Numbered from the stretch's first letter, positions 35,223 through 47,578 are shown. The stretch: DNA of 64,000 bases from Styela clava (GCF_964204865.1 NC_135264.1:7098001-7162000); one strand, 5' to 3'. The notes: generated by a model from the sequence alone, not told the origin. Program-made: numbers and translations.

Positions 35223-36357
35223 TCATAAACTTACTGGTATAATTGTTGCAATTCGCATAGGTGTATTTTATTCGAAAATTGTGTTTACTCTCGTAATACT
35301 TTCCTTTGTTTTTGAATGTAAGCTTGGGTGGATATGTAGCGTTCCCCAACACCCAAATTTTTTGACTGCAAGTTGAAGTTACATTCGATAAAAGTTCACA
35401 GGTTTTGTATATTCGTGAAAATATGAAACAAACACCTTGAGTAAAATCGCAAATGTTTTGCCCTAAAAATGAGACGGTTCAATATTAGTCAACATAACGT
35501 TAGGTAAGTTTTTAGGATGTTTGCAGTAGAAACAGATATACCTTGTAAATCTAGCTCCCCAGTACACCACCAAGTAGTTGACTCATACAAGTATATTAAT
35601 CCCATTTTTTTAACTTGTAAAACAATCATATCGTTATTTTTGTCAATATTTCCGGGAAACGTCCACACGCAGTTTTGAACGTGTTTTCCGCTTGCTTGTG
35701 GCGAGTTGATATATCCTACTTTCTTACTTAAATCATTTGTCACCTGACAGTTGCCTTGTGCTGAAGTCGGAATATATATATCTGAATTAAAAATCGTTGA
35801 ATTATTGTTCATTTCATTCGCTTCAAACCTACAGAAAACTCCCTCAGTTTGAGCGATGCTATAAGATGTGATTTGTCGGAAACTATTTGCTTAGATTACA
35901 TTCAGGAACGAACAGTGTAAAACATCACATTGAACTTGATAAACTGACATCTTGCAAATTTATAAGGAATACAACCATGGGATGCGAGCAAAATCCCGTG
36001 TTGCTCAGTCACCTGGTTTAATCTTCTATAAGTTTTCTAGATTTGACGTCTTATAGCTAACCAAGCTCACAGACTCACAGAATATTTCTGTGAACCTTAT
36101 AAAGTTCATAGCCATCGGATGGAAACCTATTCAGTTTGTATCGTTTCGCGGCTTAGACAGTACGGTTGTTCTGTTGCCTTGTTTTATGTATTTAACTCGT
36201 TTCATATTTGCCATTGCGTTTAACGTTTCAAAACAGATTAATACAGCCAATTTATTTCTAAATAACCTCACTTGAATAAAATAGCGTTATTTACAAGTTC
36301 GATAAGATTCTTACCTGCGATTAAGCCGAGCAAAAGCCAATAAATTTTATTCTTCAT
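34092..36357 (-). CDS. CUB-domain type I membrane receptor, copy 6 (type B), intact, recombinant
   Basis: Five exons: 36315-36357, 35542-35781, 35235-35462, 34366-34591 and 34092-34278. They total 924 bases, giving 307 residues, no stops, all phases matching. Same layout as copy 5: signal peptide (I-Y-W-L-L-L-G-L-I-A), split CUB-like domain, stalk, one membrane helix and a tail with V-Y-S-T-I and terminal L-Y-S-S. Exons 4 and 5 and their introns match copy 5 almost base for base. Exons 1 and 2, their introns and the 5' flank match the dead copy 4. The switch lies inside exon 3, around 35301-35316. Copy 6 thus preserves, in working order, the 5' half that is broken in copy 4. Function is inferred from the architecture only. 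Confidence 0.83.
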
Positions 36358-37724
36358 TTTTATTCTGCCCGATTTCTTTAGCCTCCGAATTATCATCAAC
36401 ATAGCATTTACCCATACGTCTCAACGCTTCCCACCATTTATACGAGTGGGCTTTTATGAATGTTGATACTTCCGCATAGCAATTAGTTCATAAATTCCGA
36501 GTGATATTAACATGATTCATCATATAATAAAACAAGGAGAAGCTTTTTAATAACGTTTTCGCGTTGGTGGCAAAATTTGAATGTTTATGATACGAGGCAA
36601 TTTGGATAACTTTTTGCTTTGTTCTGCCAATATCGAACTAAAACAAATTACCTTAAGAAAATTGCTTACGAATACACGATGTTAAGATGACTTTTGGTTC
36701 AGTAATATAAGTAAATAATTCGAAATCGCGCAGTCACATTAGGGCTGATGTCTCTGTTCTAAGCTTGTTGGACTCAACCCATAGAATAATTATTCTTGTC
36801 CTGCCATATTACTGTCGATGCAAGATTTATGTGTACCGTACAATCAATGCGGGTCATTTTTACCAATGTATAATCTGAGTAATTTTTAAATGGCGGTACT
36901 TTGAATAAACATACCGTAAAATAGCATTCCCGTTTAGTTATTTCCATTAAACGTTCAAATTTGAGCAATTTTTCAAATAAAATAACTTTTTTGATAAATC
37001 TTGTTTGTGCTTTATATTGAAGTGATCTGAGGTTGATTTGCATTCTCAAACCGGTTTGACGCTGTTTTGTCGAAAAGCCCATACCACGAGTAAACAATGA
37101 GCTAAAAGTAAAATGTCCCGATGAGGACATTCAAATCAGTGACGTACAATTATGAGCTAAATTATTCAAATAAATATATACAAAGTTTTATCAGACCAAG
37201 AATATGTGCAGTGCTGGAGGCCTTCCACATTAGACTAAATATTTTCGAGTTGAATATAATTATATACCTATATATTTTTTGTAAAAATTGAGAACAAAAA
37301 ACGCCTTCATTGAATAATTACGGATTCAAGACAATTTTATTTAAAACAATAGTATTTGAAAAAATATCATATGTAGCTAGATGTACATTATTATTATACA
37401 GTATGCACAACGTCCGATACTGCCAATTAACAGTATACATTATTCGTAAAGCTAGAGACCATACATAAATATCTATGATATTATAAATATCACCCCTCGC
37501 GCGATGATAACAAATAACAGATTCTATTTAATCTGATTTTTGCAAAGTACATTAGATCTTTTTGATGTTGCAATCGTTGTACGGGAGTATCTCTTAACGT
37601 TTGATAAATGCTATGCCGTATCATATTTCGATTGTTTCTCAATTTATTTTTTATTGCAACCTAACTTAATGCATTAATTTGATATTTCGTCAAAGCGCCT
37701 CCGTAATATATATACATATATATT

Positions 37725-39800
37725 TCTATTTTATCGATTTGGTCGACAACACGGGTTTATTTTTGCTGTATTTGGGCGACGGGAATTTTGGGGCGACATA
37801 ATGCTGTAGCCCAAATAGTTTGGGCTTTATTTTCTCCAAGAATCCCTCAAGATAAAGGTCTGAAACTGTTCGTCATTTTCAACATTGCCCTCAACCATCA
37901 CCACATAATGTTGGATAAGAAATTCGAGCAAAAAAACTCTGTTTTTTTGCCGACAGTTTCTAGGCATAGCTATAACCCGTGTTGCTAGTTTTGCTAAATT
38001 GTGGCTACAAAAATAAATCATGATTTTCTCTTTTCTAACCCGGTTATCTTTTGGCCAGAATTAGAGGATTAACAGAAAAAATTTTTCGCTATCGTATTGT
38101 ATTCCAATAATTCACCGGAAACTTATCTGGAACTTGGTACACTGTTATGGTAAATTTCACCTTAATAAAATTGCAAACTTGCAGACGGGACTTATTACGT
38201 CATATATAGTCTGAGTCCGCTTTGTCAGATACGATGGAGGGTTGATTTTATCCATCAAATTAATAATGAATTCAGTTTGTAGAAAGAATCGTGCTCGCTT
38301 TACCGTGCATAACATAGGTTTTCCATTTGTATTGGAAAAGAGGTCGATGGTTTGGTTTGCAGAAATGGAACACATGTCGCTTTGTAGTACAAACGCTCTA
38401 AAATACGGTATACAAAGACATAGTTTTGGATATAACCTTGGGTAGACCTACCATACGTCCCGATTTGGCCGGGACAGTCCCGGTTTAAACGCCTTTCCCG
38501 GTGTCCCGTCCCGGTTAGCAAAATGTCCCGGAATTTTACTTTAGTGAAATTTTCAAAATTAACTCTAACCTGACGCAAAATTATGAAATAATTCCGTCCC
38601 AAAAGGCATAACTTTGCTTTAAGTCGAGTCTTATTTTAATATCTTATTTTTTTAGCTTATTAGGTTGAGTGAAATATCACACATAGCCTGAGAAATCTTT
38701 TAGTTAGGGAATAATGAGTGACGTTTATTGCGTCATTATTCTATTGACTTCAATGAAACTACAGCAACTGCTGCATTAGAACAAATGTCTGATTTGTGAC
38801 TTAGTGTTGCTTAAATTTACGTGCATTTTCCTTTAAATAAAGTAATAAAATTTTTTATTCAATCTAAGTAGAATACTTTATTATGCAATATTAAAGCTTA
38901 TAAATATAAATATGGAATAAAAATTTGCCAAGATCAGGCATTCGGCCTTTCGTCCAGTTATTTCATTCATAGTTTTGAGTTTGTCCCGGATTATGCCCAA
39001 GAAATTATGGTAAGTCTAACCTTGGGTATCTCACTACCTCACTATGGGAGCTTCAGGAATATAAGCAGCATTCGAGGCAGTACCTTCCGAGGCGGCATAA
39101 CAGGTTTCGCATTAGCGATAGTTTCTTCGTAATAGTGAATTCAATATTCTGGGATAGTATATATGGGCACTGTTTTGAATAGCCAGCTGGTTGCGTTCCC
39201 TAAATTCTCATTGGCAGGTCGGTGGAAAATAACCGGATTTTATGACAATTACTTATATATAATAACTTTATCATGTTGCTCTGTTGTGCGAGGTAATAAA
39301 TATAGTGAGTAGCATAATAATAGTTTTATTTAAACAACTAGACAATATATATATATATATATTCCTAGTTCCTTTATTTGGTCGACAACGCGGGGTTATT
39401 TTGCTGTATTTGGGCATCGAAAATATTTGGGCAACATTTTTCTGTCGCCCAAATAGTTTGTGCTTTACTTTCTTTATGAATCCCTTCAGCAAAGAGTCCG
39501 AAATTCAACTTTACTCTCAACAATCTACGACGTAATGTATGCTATGAAATTCGAGCAAAAAAGCTCAACTGGACAATACTGTATATATATATTTTTAGTT
39601 TCTTTATTTGGTCGGCAACGCGAAGTTATTTTGCTGTATTTGGGCGTTGAAAATATTTGGGCAACATTTTTCATTTTTCCCACATAGTTTTGTGTTTCAC
39701 TTTCTTTATAAATCCTTTCAGCAAAGAGTACAAATTTCAACTTTATTCTCAACAATCTACCACATAATAAAGTTTTATTTGATATTCGAGCAAAGAAGCC
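37725..39800. repeat. Three dispersed copies of a ~200-280 bp repeat
   Basis: Copies at about 37735-38010, 39365-39560 and 39595-39850 share GGTCGACAACGCGG-like starts, TTTTGCTGTATTTGGGC, a CCCAAATAGTTTG word, TTTCTTTATGAATCCCTTCA and AAATTCGAGCAAAAAA. The last two are adjacent. Frames overlap but no protein is conserved. This is probably a transposon terminal or subterminal repeat. Confidence 0.6.
38443..39018. mobile_element. hAT MITE, 576 bp, perfect 8-bp target duplication
   Basis: Ends TAGACCTACCATA and TATGGTAAGTCTA. The octamer ACCTTGGG is repeated exactly at 38435-38442 and 39019-39026. The left part is rich in GTCCCGG/CCGGGAC words. It is non-coding. Confidence 0.88.
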
Positions 39801-40041
39801 GAAAGTATTTAAGCCTAGGTATCTTTCCTGTAGTTGTTTTTGCTACATTGTGGCGACAAATATACATCATTATAAAATTGTTAAAATAGACCACATAAAT
39901 TCTACAGTCTTGAAAAGTGCACTAATATATGAAACTACGTATAAAAGCTAAATAGTGTAAATAGTTTGATGTTGGGGCTAAATTTAAAAACTTAAACATG
40001 TCGAAAATCATTTAATGAGTGTGTCATTTATTTGGTTTCAG

Positions 40042-40450
40042 ATATGCCAAGTACTTCAACTAAGCGCAGAAAACGACAATATGTTAGATGGTCAAGCAGT
40101 GACACTGCAGCTTTGTTAACTCATTTCAAGTCTTGTATTGAAGACACTTCTGGTGAAAATAATACCGGTAGCTTACCAGGTAAAGTTTACTTTTTGTCTG
40201 TTAATATTAGTCAGAAAATAGAAAGTTTGTTGGATGACGAGGACTTGAGCAGTTTACATTATTCTCAGACTAATGCGTTCTAAATTGCTATGCAGGTTAC
40301 AAAGACATTGAAGAATTTCTCCAAAAGGAGAATATACTGTCAGGCGTTAAAGACAGGAAAAGTAAATTGAGAATAATTCATGCAAAGCTATTTAATGAGA
40401 GAAAGAAATTCAGAAAGGACTTTGGGAAAAGGCTTGCAAATTTAAATTAG
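40042..40450 (+). CDS. 3' exons of a Lys/Arg-rich protein, possibly Myb/MADF-like DNA-binding
   Basis: Two plus-strand exons joined by an intron with good borders: 40042-40179 (acceptor TTTGGTTTCAG, donor CCAG|GTAAAG) and 40296-40450 (acceptor CTATGCAG, stop TAG at 40448). The phase is kept across the junction, L-P-G then Y-K-D-I-E-E-F-L. The first exon holds K-R-R-K-R-Q-Y-V-R-W and L-L-T-H-F-K-S. The second holds L-R-I-I-H-A-K-L-F-N-E-R-K-K-F. Such a basic W-x(n)-F helical fragment recalls SANT/MADF-type domains of transposon-derived genes, but I do not recognise the family firmly. An AATAAAA signal follows near 40713. The 5' part of the gene is not found, and it could be a transposon-encoded protein. 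Confidence 0.45.
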
Positions 40451-40786
40451 ACATCAGTGGCAGCAAATTTATCAGAAAAACAGCTGACAGCATTAGATTG
40501 CATCAAAAACAGATTTCTTTGCTCAAAATACAATATTGAGCAAATACATTTATTCTAATTAAAATACTGACAGCATTAACTTAATTAAAATGCTAACATA
40601 ATTTTGGATTTGCCAGTAGAATTACAGAATGGATTATTCGAGGGGGAGGTTTATGTATTTAATTTCATAAATATACATTCATCATAATTTTTGTTGAACT
40701 TAGCTTTCTGTGAATAAAACCCTCTTCGATAGTTGTGAAAAACAAGTATCATGACTGAAAACAAAAAAGCGTTTTACACTCCATGA

Positions 40787-41059
40787 TAGTGGTTCTCAAA
40801 ATTTTTAAGATGAGCCCCCTTTTTAGAATTTTCAAGTTTTGCAACCCACCTTAAAAATAATTGTAGCTAAAATAAGCTATGAATAACAGATAGTAAGGCG
40901 TATGTATGTTTTATTCACAGCATGTGTGGATGGAACATATATATTCAAAATAAGGCGGGCAAATTCAAATCTCACATATTTATTCAATTAAGCTTTATAC
41001 CCCCCTCAAAAATTGTCAAAGACCGCCAATTCCCCACCCGCATCGTTTGAAAACCACTT
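40787..41059. mobile_element. hAT-like MITE, about 273 bp
   Basis: Left end TAGTGGTTCTCAAAA, right end TTTGAAAACCACTT. Flanking octamers CTCCATGA and CTCTATTA match at six of eight positions. The end sequence is of the same broad type as 19578-21232. Confidence 0.6.
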
Positions 41060-41114
41060 CTCTATTATATCATGTTCCGGTGGAATACTTAAATTATATC
41101 GATTATGTAACATT

Positions 41115-41720
41115 TTTTTAATTTAGTTTTATAATATTTTTGTAAAATCATGTCCAAACATCGGACCTGTGTCAGTAATTTTTTTTCATATCTTTGTATG
41201 CGAATTTCGTTGACGAATTAACTTATGTGTGACGAGTTCTACTCGCTTACTTATTTTTATTAATAAATTTGTAATTTCATTTTATAGTATTTCTGTAAAA
41301 TCATTTCCAAACATCGGACCTGTGTCACTAATTTTTTTCCATATCTTTGTATGCGAATTTTGTTGACGAGTTCTACTCGCTTACTTATTTTTATTAATAA
41401 ATTTGTAATTTCATTTTATAGTATTTCTGTAAAATCATGTCCAAATATTGGACCTGTGTCAATAATTTTTTTCCATATCTTTGTATGCGAATTTCGTTGA
41501 CGAATTAACTTATGTGTGACGAGTTCTACTCGCTTACTTATTTTTATTAATAAATTTGTAATTTCATTTTATAGTATTTCTGTAAAATAATGTCCAAACA
41601 TCGGACCTGTGTCAATATTTTTTCCATCTCTCTGTATGCGAATTCCGTTGACAAGTTAAATTGTTTGACGAGGTCTACTCGCTTACTTGAATTTTTTAAT
41701 AAATTTGCTTACTGTCCGTT
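41115..41720. repeat. Tandem repeat, four units of about 135-155 bp
   Basis: The word GTCCAAACATCGGACCTGTG (with small changes) recurs at about 41152, 41304, 41439 and 41592. Each unit also has TTTGTATGCGAATTTCGTTG and GACGAGTTCTACTCGCTTAC. The second unit lacks an internal stretch of about 19 bases, which explains its shorter period. Confidence 0.88.
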
Positions 41721-41799
41721 TCGTTTCGGCAATAAAATGCTTACAATGAAAAAATTGGTTGCATTGGAATCGAGGGTCGTTAGACATAACAGTCACTAA

Positions 41800-44604
41800 G
41801 TCGCAAGGTGCACCACAAACAACATGTGTCCTTTTGCCGTTATGGGTTGAGAAGTGAATGATCTTGCGGAACGATGTTCAAACATGCAAATTTACAGTGA
41901 CAGCTAGGGCATACATTGTAAACCGATTGATTTTTTCTCGTTTATTACCTTTGAATCATGGCTGGTATAATCCCAAAGGGTATCGGAGAATGTGGAGGTA
42001 AGGGCAATGATGGAGATTCTCGTTGCCTGAATAGAATTCTATGGAATGTTACATTCAGCATCTTTATGCGTATGCGCGGAAAATGGCATTGTGGTGTCAC
42101 ATGCATTTGCTCATTTTAAATAATCCTCTGGACTGCTCAAACGATACTTTACCTGCAATATCATACATAAGCGATTTTACAATTAATACTAACCTATTGT
42201 CGAGCAAGCCAATGCCAAAAACCTCTTTAGGTAACTTGCAGTCACAATTGTGGTGAAAACATTATGCCAAAAAAGAAGACAGTTTCAGTGATTATTTCAG
42301 TGATAACAACTGAGATACAACTTGTTACTGAACTTGCATAAGACGCAAAAAATATGACATGTATATGTCGTCGATGCTGATATCGTGTTACAGGGGAGTA
42401 TTCAGAAATTTTCGAGGGGGGTTCTGAAATTGCTATTTGCCATGTTAATCGACCAGACGCCGGAAAACGTGTGTTCTCATGGAGTCTCTGGGATATAAAA
42501 AGCTTTTCGACCTATGATAAATTGTTATGTATAATACAAAAAAAAAAAAAACACCACCTGGCTACGTCCCCGTTGTATTACTTCGTTTTTACATTCTGTT
42601 TTTTTTTCGTATATTTTTTTAGATATCTTTATCGTGGTAACTCACAATTGAAAAAATATGGAATAATAGGTGAGCGAGCGCGTAATACCCTTTTAACAAT
42701 ACCTTTCCATCGGAAATCTGTGCGCTTTTAACCTCACTTGTGATTTTGTTAGCTCACCCGATTCTATGTTTCATCTCATTTATTTTGTTTTCATCAATTA
42801 TCTTAACGTCCATTATGCGGATTATGGGCCAGTTTATACACCGTAGGTCAATTAACCCATACAGATGCCAAGTTATTTCTTTTTCCACGTTCATTCCCTT
42901 TGCTCTCCAGTTTTAATTACATAATTATGCAAACTCACGGTCATCACAACAAGAAATATTGCATTAAATAGGAAAAGTTTATTGCCTTACTAGGCCGGTC
43001 TATTGGACTTAATTCTGCGGGAATTTGAGTTTTCATACGTCACCAATTCCTCTTATCGTTCCCGATATGTTAACTATATTTTTTTAAGGAAGGGGTAATA
43101 ATTCAGGTGATGGTTTGATTTAATAGTATGAAGTACCAAAATACTAGGTATAGGTATATCCTGCTCATGTAAATACTTTCAATTGCTAATACAATAAATT
43201 ATCGCAAGACAACTTAATAATTATGGCGAAAATTGCGTTTGCGAGACCTCACCATCATAAATCGATATTTTCTAGTTCCTTTGCTTAGAAGTGGTGTAAA
43301 GCACGTGTAATGCACTCATTATAGTCAAATGTATTTGAATGCAACAAAAAAAACGATATTGAAAGCATAAAATTGTGATAATCGATGAAACCCTAGTACC
43401 TTCAATACGCGTAACTAGTTTTCTAACCCCATTTATTTGCAAATTTCTAAATTATCAATTTCTTTTCTAGAAATCCAATCTTATCGAGTGAAGTATCGTT
43501 GAATGCGTCTCTGAAATACCAATTGAATGGTATTAACATTTTTCGTTTTCATTGTTTATATCAAAAGTTATGACCAAAAAACGATGAAAAAAAATAAATT
43601 TCAAATTCAAATTTTTCAAAAACTATTCAACAAATTTTAATGATAATGACATTTTTAGCTTTCTTATGTCGAAATCTATCCGAATATACCAAATTTTCTA
43701 TTTTGAGGTCAAAGGTCAAATAGTTAATTGGAACCACTCCCTTAAAATATAAATACAAAATTCCCACATCGACTGATGCAAAAATTTTTAAGTTTGACTG
43801 AGAATTCCCTGATTTATATGTGTTTTAAGCTTAACTCACGACTTCCTAACTTTCAGCAATAAGTCATATATCAGACAATCCAATTTATGAAATTATGGAA
43901 GTTTTGTCATCTGTTATCTAGAATCCACTAAGAACAACTTCAAATATCGCTATTGAAGCTATTTTCAGGTTACACTTTGGCCTACGTACATACACAATAT
44001 ATATATATATATATATATATACAGTATATACGCAAATACTTTTTATACTTTCGTGTGAGGGCATCGAGAATTGAAGATACAGGCAATCAAAATCAGCGGC
44101 GGATGAATATCACATCGCTCAGGGAGCGATCAACTGTGACGCCAAAATAACAACATATCATGCTGTAAATATTGTCAGACGCCAAGCCTCAGCCACGCCC
44201 TACAACATGCAAACCACTATTCTTGGCTCTTTCAGCGTACAAATTGTAACCGGGGTTTAATTTACCTTACAAGAAAAGCATTTAGCGGTAGCTGTGAAAG
44301 ATTTTAATGAGGGACAATGAGTAAATATTCAATGACTATATCTATTCCTTGCGGTGACGACCATATCCAATAATGTTCCTCATTCCCGCAAATAGGCTAA
44401 AAAAAATAGTCTCTCGGAATTGGGCGACGACGATTGGGCCCCAACTCGACTATATTTTAAACAAACTGTATTACTGGCGTGAAATTTTGTCAAAACATTT
44501 CCCACTGAAAACCACCCAAATTAACGCTGTGAGTAGCTCACTATATGCCACAGAAAACGAGTGGCCCAAAATGCAGCAAAAAATAATATGTAACCTCAAT
44601 GCAG

Positions 44605-44659
<55 letters not shown>

Positions 44660-44840
44660 AATTTGAGCAATGCGACAACTCAAATTGAGACTAAATTATA
44701 GAAGTGTCCCACTTGTTTTTGCTGATTTTAATGAAAAACATGACTCTTTAAGTTAATATTAAATTACTTCCAATCCGTTATTAGTCAAAACCATTTTTGT
44801 GTAACTAGTATTAAATTCTAATCAACCAATGCTAACATAC
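41800..44840. other. Stretch without recognised genes
   Basis: AT-rich with short poly-A and (TA)n runs. Short open frames here (for example 42041-42256) show no family signal or splice context I can support. Near 42390 and 42565 there are words resembling hAT ends, but no pair with a target duplication. Confidence 0.4.
44605..44656. repeat. Long (TA)n microsatellite
   Basis: About 25 uninterrupted TA units. Open frames running through it give only alternating Ile-Tyr and are artefacts. Confidence 0.95.
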
Positions 44841-45326
44841 ACCGTGTTTCCCAAATATAAGACAGGGTCTTATTTTAATTTTCTTTCGAAAAATAACACT
44901 AGGGCTTATATGGGAGGATGCCATTTATCAAAAACAAAATTACGAAGTAGAAAATTACGAGATTTTCAAATATACAAAATATGAAACCCGATATCCATTT
45001 ACTTAAAAATAACACGTTTTTATTAAACAAAAAACTGCCATTATTCAAAATTGACCATATCATCATCCTCTGGAATGTCATGCCAGTCACTAGATTCATA
45101 AATTCCAATGAAGATTTTACTCATTGAACCTTTTCCTTTCTCACGCGTTTTAGTTTAACCATTTGAAACGTGTAAGAGAGATTTCTTGCCTTCGATTAGG
45201 TCAAAACAAATTTCACGCTATCGGCTAGATCTTATTTTAAGGGTAGGGCTTGGATTAAAATCATTTTTAAATTTGGGCTAGGTCCTATTTTCAGGCTATA
45301 AGGACTTATTTTCGGGGAAACACCGT
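44841..45326. mobile_element. MITE with CGGTGTTTCCC-type ends, about 486 bp
   Basis: Left end ACCGTGTTTCCCAAATATAAG and right end (complemented) ACGGTGTTTCCCCGAAAATA. The TCTTATTTT words at both sides are typical of a MITE family widespread in animal genomes. I could not find a convincing target duplication. Confidence 0.6.
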
Positions 45327-45450
45327 AATTAAGGTTTTTCCCATTTTGTAGTTATCAAAAACTACGTGGTATTCTGGACTGATGAAATAACGTCTATGGT
45401 CTCTTGTGCCAGATTCACTAATATCACGTCTACAGAAACTTGATTCCAAG

Positions 45451-46533
45451 CTGTTTCAAAGGAAAATGGGTCCAGGTAAATATATGAAAACGAAAAGCAT
45501 AATCTACAGAGTATAAATGTGTTACAATAAGTAAAATATTGTTGAAAATAGCTAAAATTAAAAATAAATTATTTACCTATTATTTACTCGTCCAAGAGTT
45601 ACGAGTCTATTGCCTCGGATCTGATAGCATACTAATTAATAATGCTTTCCAATAAATTCTCGAAAACACAATTATAAAATTAGATAACAGGTTGCATAGA
45701 AGAACAATTTTTGTAACACCGTTTTATTTGCCAGATATGTTGAATTTGAATTTCATGTTGACTATGAAGGAGATGGAACTTATCATATTAGGAAATCAGA
45801 CGATGGTATGTTGTGTACACAAAATGTATCCCAATTGAATGCTTTCAAAACGTCGTGGAAAGTTATTGATTAGCATAACAATGAAAAGTACTAGTAAACT
45901 CTTTTATTATTTTCCTTCTAATTTAAGACCTTTGTTAATTTTTTGACACAAATTGAACGTTTGCAGAATTTATTCACCTCGAGCACGTAGAGGAAATGAA
46001 CGGACTTGCGAATGAAGCGGTGTCAAATATGGGTAAAATTACTAATACATGTACATATATAATATAATATTCGATATATAGATAAATTAATAAATGTTTT
46101 GTTGGTCTGCAGTTAAACTCATTTAATTCTATTTGTTTTAATCAGACAACCTTTTAGACAATGCAGCTATAGTTTTTCTTTCTGACTATGAAAATTATTT
46201 TGCGGCTTTGTTATGTCCACTCGACAAAGGTATGAAAACTTATATCAAACTTTTTAAGTACTGGAAGATATTGTAAATTAAATTACCAAGTCGAAGTATT
46301 TGTTGTTGCATCATGAACTAGTACAAATACCGGAATATAAATACTCCTTCCATTGAGTTCAAACGTTTGTTCTCTACCCATTGTGGACATGAACAGCAGT
46401 CTCGTTTTGCCTTAGCTATATATATATGCAAGTTCTGGTGATATCCGAATCTTATCGAAAAAACTTTGCTTTACTTTGTTCAGATCATCAGGTGATTCGT
46501 GGATTTTTTCCAAGTCCAAATCCAACTTTGTGA
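45451..46533 (+). CDS. Unrecognised gene of small exons, acidic protein fragment
   Basis: A chain of plus-strand exons with AG/GT borders and continuous phase: 45451-45475 (tentative), 45735-45805 (acceptor TTTGCCAG, donor GATG|GTATGT), 45967-46032 (TTTGCAG, GTAAAA), 46146-46229 (AATCAG, GTATGA) and 46484-46533 (TTTGTTCAG, TGA at 46531). Readable pieces include V-E-F-E-F-H-V-D-Y-E, H-L-E-H-V-E-E-M-N and V-F-L-S-D-Y-E-N-Y-F. The product is acidic with aromatic residues. I recognise no family, and no membrane segment or signal peptide is seen. The true 5' end is not located and the first listed exon rests on a weak acceptor. Four phase-compatible junctions in a row make a chance arrangement unlikely but not impossible. 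Confidence 0.45.
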
Positions 46534-46669
46534 CAGGTTGCAGCCTTCATTAACGTCTTTCATGATGTCGCAATATCTGCAAAATTTTCTCCTTCAACAT
46601 GTCCAGAAACTGACTGAAGTCATTATTTGAGCTAACCAACTATTATTTATCAATGTTAGTTACATATCT

Positions 46670-46690
46670 ATATATATATATATATATACT
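46670..46690. repeat. (TA)n microsatellite
   Basis: Short run of TA units downstream of the small-exon gene. Confidence 0.85.
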
Positions 46691-47466
46691 AATTTCATCA
46701 ACAGTCCTCGATGTTTGCTATTATTCAGAATATTGTATTTTAAAAAATAACGCTGATTACGTTGTTTTATAATTATCTAAATATATTTTATCACACCAGT
46801 ATATGAATGAAAATAATGACTAACTGGTAACCTGTGAGATAATATCACTATTTGACAAGTTAGCCATTGATAAAAAAAAATGCTAAAAAATACGTTAAAT
46901 ATAATTACTATGACCAAATTTATTGTTAATTAGGTTTTGATTTGGGTATTTTGAGAATTTCGAAAAGCGTAAAGCGAATTCGCCACGAATTAGCTTGGCT
47001 TGGGACAAGATTGTGTTGTCAGTTTAGTTCATGCGATGTGACTGCTATACGTTTCTTAATATAGACGCCGTCGGTAAAAAGTAATGGTCAGAAGGATTGG
47101 CAAGATTTACACACAAGCCATTCACAGATTCTCACTTCTCTTTTTATTCACGTTTCTATTGCAAAATATACTAATAGTTTTAAAAATTCGAAATCTTCTT
47201 TACGGTCGATAGAGTATAGTCAATGATTCGAGAAAATTCATTCCAGTATATATACATGCTCTTATCCTCTACGTTCATAATGGTCTCCCGGCAGCTTATG
47301 CATATACGTACGGTTTCACAAAACATTTTCATGCTTCCGAGACTTATTCCTCTGTTTTAAATCATTCCTATTTTTACATGTCAATTTGTCGTACTATTTT
47401 CAACTTGACAAGCTGGATATTCATCAAGTACATCCGCTTGCTGTTGCCAACCTCCGTTTTTTTTTC

Positions 47467-47578
47467 AGAGCTCCAGAAGTATATGCACCAAGATAGCGCA
47501 CATCCTGAACATAGTATTTGTACCAGGTTATGGTTCAGGTTGTGCGCCATCTTGGTGCACATACTTCGGGAGCGGCGT
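47467..47578. mobile_element. Small foldback MITE, about 112 bp
   Basis: Inverted arms with GCTCCAGAAGTATATGCACC facing GGTGCACATACTTCGGGAGC, a relative of the 238-bp element at 6999-7236. Both flanks are poly-T, so a target duplication cannot be told from a homopolymer. Confidence 0.65.

Noticed and set aside
44373-44683. Open frames ending or starting in alternating Ile-Tyr, on both strands
   Set aside because: Created by the long (TA)n microsatellite.
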